DNA from: Pantoea eucalypti
GTDB lineage: Bacteria > Pseudomonadota > Gammaproteobacteria > Enterobacterales > Enterobacteriaceae
Length of the DNA stretch: 64,000 bases
NCBI RefSeq assembly: GCF_009646115.1
Contig: NZ_CP045720.1
Coordinates: 3,720,001-3,784,000, forward strand
Reading direction: 5' to 3'
The notes under the pieces are model-generated. The model searched no databases. It was not told the DNA's origin and saw only the letters and a list, made by a program, of their open reading frames with translations. The translations under genes and the position numbers were made by a program. Below are positions 25,486-35,059 of the stretch, one piece after another (within the stretch, counting starts at the first letter, position 1; each line of letters starts with the position of its first letter).

Positions 25486-26799
25486 ATGAGACCCCTTTCA
25501 GAGCATGTCTGCGCCCTGCTGCCAAAGCTGCAACAGTGGCGTCGCGACTTCCATCACTACGCCGAATCGGGCTGGCTTGAGTTCCGCACCGCGACGTTAG
25601 TCGCAGAAGAACTGCATAAGCTCGGTTATCAACTGGAGCTGGGCCGTGAAGTGATCGACGCCGATGCGCGGATGGGCTTACCTGACGAAGCCGTACTGAA
25701 GCAGCAGGAGGCGCGCGCGTTACAGCAGGGCGCGCTACCGCAGTGGATCAGCCACTTCTCCGGCGGATTCTGCGGCATTGTGGCGACACTTGAGACCGGT
25801 CGCCCCGGTCCGGTGATGGGCTTTCGCGTCGATATGGATGCACTGGATCTCAATGAAAGCCAGGCCGGCGATCATCTGCCACAGCGTGAAGGGTTCGCCT
25901 CCTGCAACGCCGGCATGATGCACGCCTGCGCCCATGACGGTCACACCACCATTGGTCTGGGCCTCGCTTCCGTGCTGATGGCGATGAAAGATGAACTCAG
26001 CGGCACAATTAAACTGATCTTCCAGCCCGCCGAAGAGGGTGTGCGTGGTGCCAAAGCGATGGTCGCGGCAGGCGCAGTCGATGACGTTGATCGTTTTACT
26101 GCGATTCATATCGGTACCGGCGTGCCGGCAGGCGAAGTGGTATGCGGCAGCGACAGCTTCCTGGCTACTACCAAACTGGATGTTCACTTCACCGGCGTCG
26201 GTGCTCATGCGGGCGGTCGCCCGGAAGAGGGGCGCAACGCCCTGCTGGCTGCCGCACAGGCGACGCTGGCGCTGCATGGCTTAACCCAGCACAGCGGCGG
26301 CGTGGCGCGGGTTAACGTTGGCGTGCTACAGGCAGGAACCGGCCGCAATGTGGTGGCCGACTGCGCCCTGCTGAAAGTCGAAACCCGTGGCGTCACTAAT
26401 CAGGTTAATGACGATATTTATCAGCAGGCGCTGCGGGTGATTGCCGGTGCAGCCGCGATGTATGGCGTTGAGCAGCAGGTTTCATTAATGGGTGCTGCAC
26501 GCAGCTGTACCCCGACGCAGCCGTGGGTCGATTTTATCCATCAGCAGGCAGATGCACTCGGCATATTCGACTCTGTGGTCGATCGTAAAGCGCAGGCGGC
26601 AGGTTCGGAAGATGCCACTTACATGATGGAGCGCGTAAAGCAGCGTGGCGGCCAGGCCTCTTACGTCATTTTTGGCTGTGACCTGGCGGCGGGTCACCAC
26701 AATGCGAAATTCGACTTTGATGAGCGGGTCATGCCAGACGCCATCACGTTGCTGGCAACACTGGCGCTGAATCAGGCACAGTTCGGAGGATCACGATGA
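25486..26799 (+). CDS. abgA: p-aminobenzoyl-glutamate hydrolase subunit A
   Basis: M20-family metallohydrolase subunit of 437 residues (436 in E. coli AbgA). It works with AbgB to split p-aminobenzoyl-glutamate, a folate breakdown product, into p-aminobenzoate and glutamate. The metal-binding segments MGFRVDMDAL and NAGMMHACAHDGHTT and the catalytic IFQPAEEGVRGAK are intact. I chose the ATG at 25486 after GAGGAGAGAGCCG; the longer frame overlaps the divergent regulator. Its stop overlaps abgB by 4 bp. Confidence 0.94.
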   Translation: MRPLSEHVCALLPKLQQWRRDFHHYAESGWLEFRTATLVAEELHKLGYQLELGREVIDADARMGLPDEAVLKQQEARALQQGALPQWISHFSGGFCGIVATLETGRPGPVMGFRVDMDALDLNESQAGDHLPQREGFASCNAGMMHACAHDGHTTIGLGLASVLMAMKDELSGTIKLIFQPAEEGVRGAKAMVAAGAVDDVDRFTAIHIGTGVPAGEVVCGSDSFLATTKLDVHFTGVGAHAGGRPEEGRNALLAAAQATLALHGLTQHSGGVARVNVGVLQAGTGRNVVADCALLKVETRGVTNQVNDDIYQQALRVIAGAAAMYGVEQQVSLMGAARSCTPTQPWVDFIHQQADALGIFDSVVDRKAQAAGSEDATYMMERVKQRGGQASYVIFGCDLAAGHHNAKFDFDERVMPDAITLLATLALNQAQFGGSR

Positions 26800-28238
26800 T
26801 AGAAGCATTTATTGCCGGGTATATCAATCGCCATCAGCTCCGCTTCAGCACGCTCAGTGACGCCATCTGGGACACGCCGGAAACCCGTTTTGCCGAAACC
26901 CGATCCTCTGCTCTGCTGGCTGACGCGCTGGAAAAAGAAGGATTCACTGTGGAACGCGGTGTGGGTGGCATCGACACCGCCTTTATCGCCAGCGTGGGCA
27001 GCGGCAAGCCGGTGCTCGCTATCCTCGGCGAGTTCGATGCGCTGGCTGGTCTGAGCCAGCAGTCGGGCTGTGCACGGCCGCAGCCGCTGGAGGCTAACGG
27101 CAACGGACACGGCTGCGGCCACAACCTGCTCGGTACAGCAGGTGTAGCCGCGGTGTGCGCCGTAAAAGCCTGGATGGAACAGCATCACACGGGCGGCACG
27201 GTTCGCTTTTACGGTTGCCCTGGCGAAGAAGGCGGATCGGGCAAAACTTTTATGGTGCGCGAAGGGCTGTTTGACGACGTTGATGCCGCGGTGACCTGGC
27301 ATCCTGAAGGCTTCAGCGGCATGTTCAATTTGCGCACGCTCGCCAATATCCAGGCGGCGTTCAGCTTTAAAGGCATCGCGGCGCACGCGGCCAACTCTCC
27401 CCACCTGGGCCGCAGCGCGCTGGATGCCGTCACGCTGATGAATACCGGTGCCAACTTTCTGCGCGAGCATATCGTGCAGGAAGCGCGTCTGCACTACGCC
27501 ATCACCAATAGCGGTGGCGTTTCACCGAATGTGGTGCAGGCTGATGCAGAGGTGCTTTACCTGATTCGCGCCCCGGAACTGCCGCAGGCGCAGGCGATCT
27601 ACGAACGGGTGATTAACATCGCCAGGGGCGCTGCACTGATGACCGACACCACGCTGACCGTGCGTTTTGACAAAGCCTGTTCAGACTACGTGCCTAATCG
27701 TGCACTTGAAGCGGTCATGGAGCGCTATTTGCATCAGTTTGGTTTGCCCGACTACAGCGACGAAGAGCGCGCGTTTGCGGCGGAACTGCGTGCCACTCTG
27801 ACCGATGACGATCTGCGCAACGCCCGGCTCAATGCCGCCCGTACGGGTGGCGAAGCCGGTCATGCCTGGGCTGCGCAACTGGGCAATAAGCTGTTCATGG
27901 ATGAGGTCGCGCCCTATGCGGTTACGCGTGAGCTGCTGTATGGCTCCACCGATGTCGGCGATGTCAGCTGGGTGACGCCGACCGCACAGTGCTTTGCGCC
28001 CTGTTTTACCTTCGGCACGCCGCTGCACACCTGGCAACTGGTGGCGCAGGGCCGCACCACTATCGGGCATAAGGGGATGTTTCTGGCAGGCAAAGTGATG
28101 GCGGCCACGGTGTTAACACTGCTAACGGATCCGCAGGCGCTGGCTGGCTGCCGGGCCGAGTTTGAACGGGTGCGCGCCGCGCAGCCTTATATCTGTCCGA
28201 TCCCGGCGGGGATCACACCAACAAAACTGGCCGAATGA
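26796..28238 (+). CDS. abgB: p-aminobenzoyl-glutamate hydrolase subunit B
   Basis: Second subunit of the hydrolase, 480 residues, also M20 family. Metal-site segments are LGEFDALAGLSQ, GHGCGHNLLGT and YGCPGEEGGSGK. A dimerisation domain sits in the middle (FKGIAAHAANSPHLGRSALD). It is translationally coupled to abgA through an ATGA overlap and forms a heterodimer with it by family knowledge. Confidence 0.94.
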   Translation: MIEAFIAGYINRHQLRFSTLSDAIWDTPETRFAETRSSALLADALEKEGFTVERGVGGIDTAFIASVGSGKPVLAILGEFDALAGLSQQSGCARPQPLEANGNGHGCGHNLLGTAGVAAVCAVKAWMEQHHTGGTVRFYGCPGEEGGSGKTFMVREGLFDDVDAAVTWHPEGFSGMFNLRTLANIQAAFSFKGIAAHAANSPHLGRSALDAVTLMNTGANFLREHIVQEARLHYAITNSGGVSPNVVQADAEVLYLIRAPELPQAQAIYERVINIARGAALMTDTTLTVRFDKACSDYVPNRALEAVMERYLHQFGLPDYSDEERAFAAELRATLTDDDLRNARLNAARTGGEAGHAWAAQLGNKLFMDEVAPYAVTRELLYGSTDVGDVSWVTPTAQCFAPCFTFGTPLHTWQLVAQGRTTIGHKGMFLAGKVMAATVLTLLTDPQALAGCRAEFERVRAAQPYICPIPAGITPTKLAE

Positions 28239-28322
28239 GCCACCGGCCGTGTCTCTGACACGGACCACTATAAAAATAGTGCAAACACATCCCTGCTTCA
28301 GCGGAGCCGACTCTGAACTCAC

Positions 28323-28347
28323 CGTCGGTCATATACCATGACCGACG
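28323..28347 (+). repeat. 10-bp hairpin between abgB and abgT
   Basis: CGTCGGTCAT and ATGACCGACG form a perfect 10-bp stem with a 5-nt loop, in the 159-bp gap ahead of abgT. It has no T-run. It may attenuate or stabilise the operon mRNA, or be an operator. Confidence 0.6.
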
Positions 28348-28397
28348 CCAGACCGGGCCTGCGCCGATAAGGGAAACACAAGACGAGAACCCATACC

Positions 28398-29915
28398 ATG
28401 GAAGCAACATCCGAGAACCGAAGCCCCGGCAGGCTCTTCAGCTGGATCGAGCGTGTGGGCAATAAAGTGCCCAACCCGTTTTTACTGTTTGTTTATTTGA
28501 TCGTGGTGCTGATGGTGGCAACCGCCATTATCAGCGCACTGGATCTGGCGGTAAAAAACCCCAGTAACGGTGAAATGGTGCGGGTGAACAACCTGCTGAG
28601 CGTCGCAGGCATTCAGTGGATCCTGCCCAATATCATCAAAAACTTCAGCAGCTTCACCCCGCTGGGATCGATTCTGGCGCTGGTGATTGGTGCCGGTCTG
28701 GCGGAAAAAGTCGGCCTGCTACAGTCACTGATGGTGAAGATGGCGTCGCGCGTCAGCCGTCGTTACGCCAGCTATATGGTGCTGTTTATCGCCTTCTTCA
28801 GCCATATTTCCTCGGATGCTGCGCTGGTGGTGATGCCGCCACTCGGTGCGCTGATCTTCCTGGCAGTGGGCCGTCATCCGGTTGCAGGCCTGCTGGCGGC
28901 CATTGCCGGCGTCGCCTCTGGCTTTACCGCCAATCTGCTGATTGTCACCACCGATGTGCTGCTCTCGGGCATCAGCACCGAAGCGGCTAAAGCCGTCAGC
29001 GATACGGTGCATGTCAGCGTCATCGACAACTGGTTCTTTATGGCGACCTCGGTGATTGTGCTGACGATAGTGGGCGCGCTGCTCACTGATAAATTCGTCG
29101 AGCCGCGCCTGCCGCAGTGGCAGGGCAACGGTGAGAAGCTGGCGGCACTGACGCCTCTGGAGAACCGCGGTTTGCGGGCCGCCGGGATCGCCGCGCTGCT
29201 GTTTATCGCCCTGATGGCGCTGCTGGTGGTCCCCGAAAATGCACCGCTACGCAATCCCACCACCGGCGCCATCATTCCTTCGCCTTTTATTCAGGGCATT
29301 GTGCCCATCATCATTCTGTTCTTCTTTGTGGTGGCGATCGCTTACGGCGTGGTGACACGGCAGATCCGCCGTCCGGATGATATCCCGCAGCTGCTGGTCG
29401 ATCCGATGAAGGGCATGGCGGGCTTTATTGTGATGGTGTTTCCGCTGTCGCAGTTCGTGGCGTTCTTCAACTGGAGCAACATGGGAAAATTTATGGCAAT
29501 CGGGCTGACCGATGTGCTGGAAAGCGCAGGCGTCAGCGGCGCGCCCGCCTTTCTGGGCCTGATGTTCCTGTCGGCGTTTCTCTGTATGTTTATCGCCAGC
29601 GGCTCAGCAATCTGGTCAATTCTGGCGCCGGTCTTTGTGCCGATGTTTATGCTGCTCGGCTTTCATCCCGCCTTCGCTCAGATGATTTTCCGCATCGCTG
29701 ACTCCGCCGTACTGCCGCTGGCACCCATGTCGCCCTTCCTGCCGCTGTTCCTGGCCTTTTTGCAGCGTTATCAGAAAGATGCGCAGCTCGGCACCTATTA
29801 CGTGCTGATTTTCCCCTATCCGCTGGTGTTCTTTATCAGCTGGATAGCGCTGCTGATGGTGTGGTATCTGCTGGGTCTGCCAATTGGGCCGGGTGTCTGG
29901 CCGAAACTGCCTTAA
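28398..29915 (+). CDS. abgT: p-aminobenzoyl-glutamate transporter
   Basis: Inner-membrane importer of 505 residues (508 in E. coli AbgT) with many hydrophobic helices. Family-typical segments include the opening GRLFSWIERVGNKVPNP, FSHISSDAALVVMPPLGA and the late SGSAIWSILAPVFVPMFMLLGFHPAF. It brings p-aminobenzoyl-glutamate to AbgAB and completes the operon. Confidence 0.94.
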   Translation: MEATSENRSPGRLFSWIERVGNKVPNPFLLFVYLIVVLMVATAIISALDLAVKNPSNGEMVRVNNLLSVAGIQWILPNIIKNFSSFTPLGSILALVIGAGLAEKVGLLQSLMVKMASRVSRRYASYMVLFIAFFSHISSDAALVVMPPLGALIFLAVGRHPVAGLLAAIAGVASGFTANLLIVTTDVLLSGISTEAAKAVSDTVHVSVIDNWFFMATSVIVLTIVGALLTDKFVEPRLPQWQGNGEKLAALTPLENRGLRAAGIAALLFIALMALLVVPENAPLRNPTTGAIIPSPFIQGIVPIIILFFFVVAIAYGVVTRQIRRPDDIPQLLVDPMKGMAGFIVMVFPLSQFVAFFNWSNMGKFMAIGLTDVLESAGVSGAPAFLGLMFLSAFLCMFIASGSAIWSILAPVFVPMFMLLGFHPAFAQMIFRIADSAVLPLAPMSPFLPLFLAFLQRYQKDAQLGTYYVLIFPYPLVFFISWIALLMVWYLLGLPIGPGVWPKLP

Positions 29916-30115
29916 GTCTCAGTGCCACCGATGCAGGCATTATCGGTGGCGCTTTCTCTCTTTTCCGGCTGGGGGATATCGGGGCATGGGTTGAGTGCCC
30001 GAATAGCCTTCACATCGGCCACCGTATAGCGCGTAACACGACCAGGCACCCGGACGCCGTTTTTGATCTCAACAGCTTCTTCCAGCGATGCTTTCAGCTC
30101 GTCAAAAAAACTCAC
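29912..30115 (-). pseudogene. truncated XRE/NadS-type antitoxin with a toxin tail remnant upstream
   Basis: From the GTG at 30115 (GAGG site upstream) the frame reads SFFDELKASLEEAVEIKNG then RVPGRVTRYTVADVKAIRALN. This is the N-terminal arm that precedes the helix-turn-helix in HigA/NadS-like antitoxins. The helix-turn-helix itself is missing; after residue 46 the frame runs 20 unrelated residues to a stop inside the abgT stop codon. Just upstream in the same frame, TDAEKAELKKQTQLRKDEV resembles the C-terminus of a HigB/RelE-type toxin. It is a decayed toxin-antitoxin module. The rest of the 30116-30496 gap shows nothing recognisable. Confidence 0.6.
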
Positions 30116-30496
30116 GTTAACCTCATCTTTCCGTAATTGGGTCTGCTTCTTCAGCTCAGCTTTTTCCGCGTCCGTGAAGAAAGTGTCACAAAGCGGGACT
30201 ATGCTAGCGCAAGGACGCCATTTGCATCCATGCGGACCTGCCCTCACGTGACCGGGCTGAGAGACAGACCGGTATTTGCGGCATGCAGATGCTGCTCCAG
30301 TCGTCGCTGCCGGAGTACGTGCGCCACAGATGGCAAAACCTGCAACGTACATTGCTAAATCATCAGCAACACCCCGCTCGGCAACGGCGGATGAATTGAT
30401 TATTCTGCTATTTCTTCGCTTGCTAACGGTTAACTCTGTTAGTCCTTATCTGACCGGCTGCGAGTCGTCTCCACACTGCCTGAGGTTCATGCTGAA

Positions 30497-31906
30497 ATGA
30501 CCACTACCTCCACCAGCCTGCCGCCACTGCACGCTTCATCGGCGGCCCGCAACAGCTTAGCCGCACGGGTTGATGCGCTGCCCTCCTCCACCGGTTTGTG
30601 GCGCTTTATTACGCTGCTGGCGCTGGGCGGTTTTTTTGAGCTTTATGACCTGTTTGAAACCGGCTATATCAGCACCGGCCTGCTATCCGCAGGCGTCTTT
30701 CACACCGGCGCGGCAGGCGTGCTGGGCTTCTCCGATCAGGCGGCATTCGCCTCGGCCACTTTTCTCGGCCTGTTTTTCGGTGCCAGCCTGCTGGCGCCCT
30801 ACGCTGACCGCTTTGGTCGCCGTCTGACCTTTATGTGTGCGCTGCTGTGGTATGGGCTGTTTTCACTGCTGATGGCGTTCCAGCAAAGTGCGGAGATGAT
30901 TATTCTGTTCCGCTTCCTGGTGGGGATCGGGCTGGGCGTCGAGCTGGTGACCATTGACACCTATCTGTCGGAGTGGGTGCCGACCCATCTGCGCAGCCGC
31001 GCCTTTGCCTTCTCTTTTTTCGTGCAGTTTTTGTCGGTACCCGCCGTGGCGCTGATGTCCTGGTGGCTGATTCCGCAAACGCTGCTCAGTCTTGAAGGCT
31101 GGCGCTGGGTGGTGATCGCAGGCGCGGTCTGTTCACTGGTGATCTGGCTGGTGCGCAGAAATCTGCCGGAGTCGGCACGCTGGCTGGCGCAGCAGGGCCG
31201 TCATCAGGAGGCGCATCAGGTATTGTCCACGATGGAGCAGCGCTGTGGTATCCCGGCTGGCCCCGCTGTTCAGCCCGATGACGCCGCAGGGCAGCTGCCA
31301 AAACGAGGACGTTTCAGCGAGATATGGTCACCCGCTTACCGCAAGCGCACCCTGATGCTGGTGGTGATGAACTTTTTCCAGGCGATCGGCTTTTTCGGCT
31401 TTGGTAACTGGCTGCCTGCGCTGCTGTCAGGCAACGGTGCCACGGTGACGCACAGTTTGCTTTATGCCTTCTTCATCACGCTGGCCTATCCGCTCGGTTC
31501 GCTGATCTGCAGCCGCTACGCTGACAAGCTGGAGAATAAGTGGCAGATCGTCCTGTCGTCGCTGATGACGGTGGTGTTCGGCACGCTGTTCGCCTTCCAG
31601 ACGCAGCCAGTATTGCTGATTCTCTGCGGCTTCCTGATCACCTGGTCCAACGCCTGGCTGACCTTCAGCTTCCACGCCTATCAGACCGAGATCTTCCCGA
31701 CCCATATCCGCGCGCGGGCAGTCGGCTTCTGCTACTCCTTCAGTCGCCTTTCTACGGTCTTCAGCAGTATTCTGATTGGGGTGATATTGCAGTATGCCGG
31801 CACGCCAGGCGTAATCACCTTTATCGTGCTGAGCATGGTGATGGTGATGCTGTCGGTAGGGATTTACGGGCCGAAAACACGCGGAATCGATCTGGAGAAT
31901 ATTTAA
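30497..31906 (+). CDS. MFS metabolite transporter (sugar-porter / YdjE-like)
   Basis: Twelve-helix major facilitator protein of 469 residues. It has the loop PYADRFGRRLTFM (about 96-108), the family R-x-G-x-G-x-E element (FRFLVGIGLGVELV), and NLPESARWLAQQGR, which is the sugar-porter P-E-S-P-R-like motif. The second half repeats the pattern (SRYADKLENKWQ). It resembles the E. coli YdjE/YaaU group, whose substrates are mostly undefined acids or sugars. It ends convergently with the dehydrogenase operon. Confidence 0.82.
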   Translation: MTTTSTSLPPLHASSAARNSLAARVDALPSSTGLWRFITLLALGGFFELYDLFETGYISTGLLSAGVFHTGAAGVLGFSDQAAFASATFLGLFFGASLLAPYADRFGRRLTFMCALLWYGLFSLLMAFQQSAEMIILFRFLVGIGLGVELVTIDTYLSEWVPTHLRSRAFAFSFFVQFLSVPAVALMSWWLIPQTLLSLEGWRWVVIAGAVCSLVIWLVRRNLPESARWLAQQGRHQEAHQVLSTMEQRCGIPAGPAVQPDDAAGQLPKRGRFSEIWSPAYRKRTLMLVVMNFFQAIGFFGFGNWLPALLSGNGATVTHSLLYAFFITLAYPLGSLICSRYADKLENKWQIVLSSLMTVVFGTLFAFQTQPVLLILCGFLITWSNAWLTFSFHAYQTEIFPTHIRARAVGFCYSFSRLSTVFSSILIGVILQYAGTPGVITFIVLSMVMVMLSVGIYGPKTRGIDLENI

Positions 31907-31938
31907 AAAAAAGGCCGTCATCCTATTGATGACGGCCT
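31905..31938 (-). terminator. terminator of the gluconate dehydrogenase operon
   Basis: A perfect 11-bp stem (AGGCCGTCATC / GATGACGGCCT) with a CTATT loop. On the minus strand it is followed by eight T residues, so it ends the leftward operon; it can also stop the convergent transporter transcript. Confidence 0.92.
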
Positions 31939-31951
31939 CTGTTACTGTCGG

Positions 31952-33262
31952 TTATTTACCTTCCAGTACGCTGATATCCGCACTGCCCAGCCGATCTTTC
32001 TCATCTTTACGCAGCTCAGCGACCTGTTTCGCGCTGACCTGTTTCGACGCCGTGTTGCCCCAGCTGTTGCGCACGAAGTTCACCACGTCCGCCACCTGCT
32101 GATCGTTCAGACGCCAGCCAAATGCTGGCATAGTAATGGTCGACGGCGCGCCATTCACGCCAGGCAACTGCCCGCCCACCAGCACGATATGGATCAGGGA
32201 GGTGGGATCGTCCGCCAGAACGACCGGATTACCGCGCAGCGCTGGATAGAAGCGTTTATAGCCACTGCCATCGGTTTTATGACATGCCGCGCAGCTGTCA
32301 ACGTAGGTTGCAGCACCCGTCTGGCTATCATCACCACGCCACAGCGCTTTTGCCGTGGCATCATCCACGCTGAACGCTGCCTGATGGGGATCTTTCGCAC
32401 CCAGTGACTTCAGATAGCGCGCAATTGCCGTGATATCAGACTCGCTCAGGTGCTGCAGACTGTGTTCCACCACATCGGTCATGCCACCGAACGCGGCAGT
32501 CTGGTCGTTGCGGCCATAACGCAGGAACTGACGCAGATCGTCTTCGCTCCAGCGCCCCAGCCCATCGCGGTTATCGCCGCGCAGGTTGCTGGCGGTCCAG
32601 CCATCAATAGGAGCACTGCTGCCCGCCAGATAGTCGCTGCCCTCTTCGTTAGTCAGCGCCTTCTCCTGCATGGTGATGCTACGCGGTGTATGACAGGCCC
32701 CGCAGTGGCCCAGTCCTTCAACCAGATAGCGACCGCGTGCCAGCACCGGATCTTCCTCTGCTGCAGGCTGGAATGCTTTTACGTCGGGCGCAAAAATCCC
32801 GCGCCAGACCGCCAGCGGCCAGCGCATCGATAGCGGCCAGGGAATGTCGCTCTCCCGATTTGGCTGCTTAACCGCCGCAACGCCATGCATGAAGTAAGCG
32901 TAAAGCGCCTTCATGTCTTCATCGCTGACCACGGCGTAGGAGGGATAGGGCATCGCCGGATAGAGCGTATCGCCGTTTTTCGCTACGCCGTGACGCACCG
33001 CTTTCTGGAAGTCGTCGTAGCTGTATTCACCAATGCCGGTGTCGCGATCGGGCGTAATGTTGGTGGAGTAGATGGTACCAATGGGTGTCGCCATCGGCAG
33101 ACCACCGGCAAACGCCGCGCCGCCTTTGCTGGTGTGGCAGGCAACACAGTCCCCGGCACGCGCCAGATACTCACCCCGTTTAACCAGATCGTCCTGGTTG
33201 CTCTCCGCCAGTGCGGCAAACGTCAGGGAGCCAAGAATCAGAGCCAGAATGCTATTTTTCAT
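31952..33262 (-). CDS. gluconate 2-dehydrogenase-type cytochrome c subunit
   Basis: Triheme cytochrome c of 436 residues, the membrane-linked electron-transfer subunit of a flavin dehydrogenase complex. Three heme sites are visible: CVACH, CGACH and CAACH near residues 39, 187 and 324. The N-terminus has a Sec signal (KNSILALILGSLTFAALA). I chose the ATG at 33262, which has AAGGA at 7 nt; the ATG two codons earlier is too close to that site. It passes electrons from the flavoprotein to ubiquinone. It is the third gene of the operon, 10 bp after the flavoprotein. Confidence 0.93.
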   Translation of the reverse strand: MKNSILALILGSLTFAALAESNQDDLVKRGEYLARAGDCVACHTSKGGAAFAGGLPMATPIGTIYSTNITPDRDTGIGEYSYDDFQKAVRHGVAKNGDTLYPAMPYPSYAVVSDEDMKALYAYFMHGVAAVKQPNRESDIPWPLSMRWPLAVWRGIFAPDVKAFQPAAEEDPVLARGRYLVEGLGHCGACHTPRSITMQEKALTNEEGSDYLAGSSAPIDGWTASNLRGDNRDGLGRWSEDDLRQFLRYGRNDQTAAFGGMTDVVEHSLQHLSESDITAIARYLKSLGAKDPHQAAFSVDDATAKALWRGDDSQTGAATYVDSCAACHKTDGSGYKRFYPALRGNPVVLADDPTSLIHIVLVGGQLPGVNGAPSTITMPAFGWRLNDQQVADVVNFVRNSWGNTASKQVSAKQVAELRKDEKDRLGSADISVLEGK

Positions 33263-33272
33263 CGCCATATCC

Positions 33273-35057
33273 TTATGCCTGCACCAGTGGGCCGGGGTTT
33301 TTCAGGTAATGTTCGCGAATTGCTTTGGCTGACCAGTAAGTCAGCGCCGCCACCATGCCGGTCGGGTTGTAACCCAGTCCCTGCGGGAAGGCAGATGCGC
33401 CTGGAACAAAGACATTCGGCACATCCCAGCTTTGCAGATAACGGTTAACCGCACTGGTTTTGGGATCGTCGCCCATGATCGCCCCGCCGCTGATATGGGT
33501 GGTCTGATACACCGTGGAGTCAAAATGGGTGCCCGGCTTTTTCGCGCCGCCGATGATCATCTTTGGATTCATCGCTTCAGCAATATTGCGCATCTTACCG
33601 ACCATAAACTGCGCCATTTTGATGTCGTTATCCTGCCAGTCAAAGGTCATGCGCAGCAGCGGCTGCCCATAGGCATCCTTGTAGTTAGGATCGAGATCGA
33701 GGTAATTGGCGCGATAGGACTGGTGAGCGCCATGCGCATCCATCGACAGGTGATGCGTGTAGGTGTCCGCTACCGCCGCTTTCCATTTGCTGCCCCAGTT
33801 AGGCGTACCCGCAGGCACTGGCAGGCCAGAGATCGGTTTGGTGCCCGCCTGGTTGACCCAGAATGGCGAACCGCCGACAAAGCCCAGTGGCCCATGGTCG
33901 AAGTTATCCGCGTTGAAATCATCCACCGCGACGCCTGCACCACCCGCACCGATAAACGGATTGGTGGTGGTGTTTTTATCAAACAGCGCCTTGAGCGTAG
34001 AGAGGTTCTGATAGGCGAAGTTACGGCCCACAGTGCCTTCGTTGGTCATCGGATTGTACGGTTTGCCAATGCCCGACAGCAGCATCAGATGCACATTGTG
34101 GAACTGGAAGGCGGAAAGAATGACCAGATCTGCGGGCTGAACCTGCTCACGGCCCTGTCCATCCACATAGGTCACGCCAGTGGCACGCGTTTTGTCATCG
34201 CTGAGATTGACCCGCAGTACATAGGAGTTGTTGCGCAGCTCAAACTTCGGCTCCTGACGCAGCGCGGGCAGGATATTGACGTTCGGCGACGCTTTGGAAT
34301 ACATGTAGCAGGCGTAGCCGCTGCAGTAACCGCAGAAGTTGCACGGCCCCATCTGCGCGCCATAGGTATTGGTGTACGGGCCTGACGTATTGGCGGAGGG
34401 CAGATCATAAGGATGATAACCCACTGACTCTGCCGCCTGAGCAAACAACTGCGCCGAGTAAGTACGCTTCTGCGCGGGCAGCGGGAAGTTATCTGAGCGG
34501 TCGGGCGCAAACGGGTTACCACCTTTATCTTTGCCGACCACTTTACCTTTGATACTCCAGGCGCTGCCTGAGGTGCCAAAGACTTTTTCCGCCTTGTCGA
34601 AGAACGGCTCCAGTTCATCGTAGCTGACGCCAAAATCCTGAATCGTCATGCCTTCCGGAATGAAGTTTTTACCGTAGCGCTCTTCGTAATGGCTGCGCAT
34701 CCGCAGCTCAACGGGATCAACACGGAAATGGACGCCTGACCAGTGCAGGCCTGCGCCACCGGTACCGGTGCCGGGCAAAAATGCCGCCAGCTGGCGATAA
34801 GGTACCGCCGTCTGAGAAGCGTCATGACGAATCGTCACGGTGCTTTTGGAGAGGTCCTGGAAGAGCTTTTTGCGGACGTTATAGGTCAGCTCATCAATGG
34901 ACTGCGGATAGGATCCATCGGGATAGGTATCACGATGCGGCCCGCGCTCCAGCGCCAGTACGTTAAGGCCCGCTTCAGTCAGCTCTTTCGCCATAATCGC
35001 GCCTGCCCAGCCGAAGCCGACAATGACCGCATCCACTTTTTTCATTTCGTTTGCCAT
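33273..35057 (-). CDS. gluconate 2-dehydrogenase-type flavoprotein (GMC oxidoreductase)
   Basis: Large FAD subunit of 594 residues. The FAD-binding dinucleotide fold begins at once (DAVIVGFGWAGAIMAKELTEAG), and GMC-type segments follow, including TGTGGAGLHWSGVHFR and the C-terminal TTHISGGAIMGDDPKTSAVN with the active-site histidine. It oxidises gluconate or 2-ketogluconate in the periplasm; the two cannot be separated by eye. ATG at 35057 has a GAGAGAAG site and lies 2 bp past the small-subunit gene. A cysteine-rich C-x-x-C-x-x-x-x-C stretch lies at CNFCGYCSGYAC. Confidence 0.92.
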   Translation of the reverse strand: MANEMKKVDAVIVGFGWAGAIMAKELTEAGLNVLALERGPHRDTYPDGSYPQSIDELTYNVRKKLFQDLSKSTVTIRHDASQTAVPYRQLAAFLPGTGTGGAGLHWSGVHFRVDPVELRMRSHYEERYGKNFIPEGMTIQDFGVSYDELEPFFDKAEKVFGTSGSAWSIKGKVVGKDKGGNPFAPDRSDNFPLPAQKRTYSAQLFAQAAESVGYHPYDLPSANTSGPYTNTYGAQMGPCNFCGYCSGYACYMYSKASPNVNILPALRQEPKFELRNNSYVLRVNLSDDKTRATGVTYVDGQGREQVQPADLVILSAFQFHNVHLMLLSGIGKPYNPMTNEGTVGRNFAYQNLSTLKALFDKNTTTNPFIGAGGAGVAVDDFNADNFDHGPLGFVGGSPFWVNQAGTKPISGLPVPAGTPNWGSKWKAAVADTYTHHLSMDAHGAHQSYRANYLDLDPNYKDAYGQPLLRMTFDWQDNDIKMAQFMVGKMRNIAEAMNPKMIIGGAKKPGTHFDSTVYQTTHISGGAIMGDDPKTSAVNRYLQSWDVPNVFVPGASAFPQGLGYNPTGMVAALTYWSAKAIREHYLKNPGPLVQA

Positions 35058-35059
35058 GC

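Noticed and set aside
33432..34385. A 317-codon plus-strand frame opposite the dehydrogenase flavoprotein
   Set aside because: Antisense shadow of the GMC oxidoreductase gene; no start signal and no domain.
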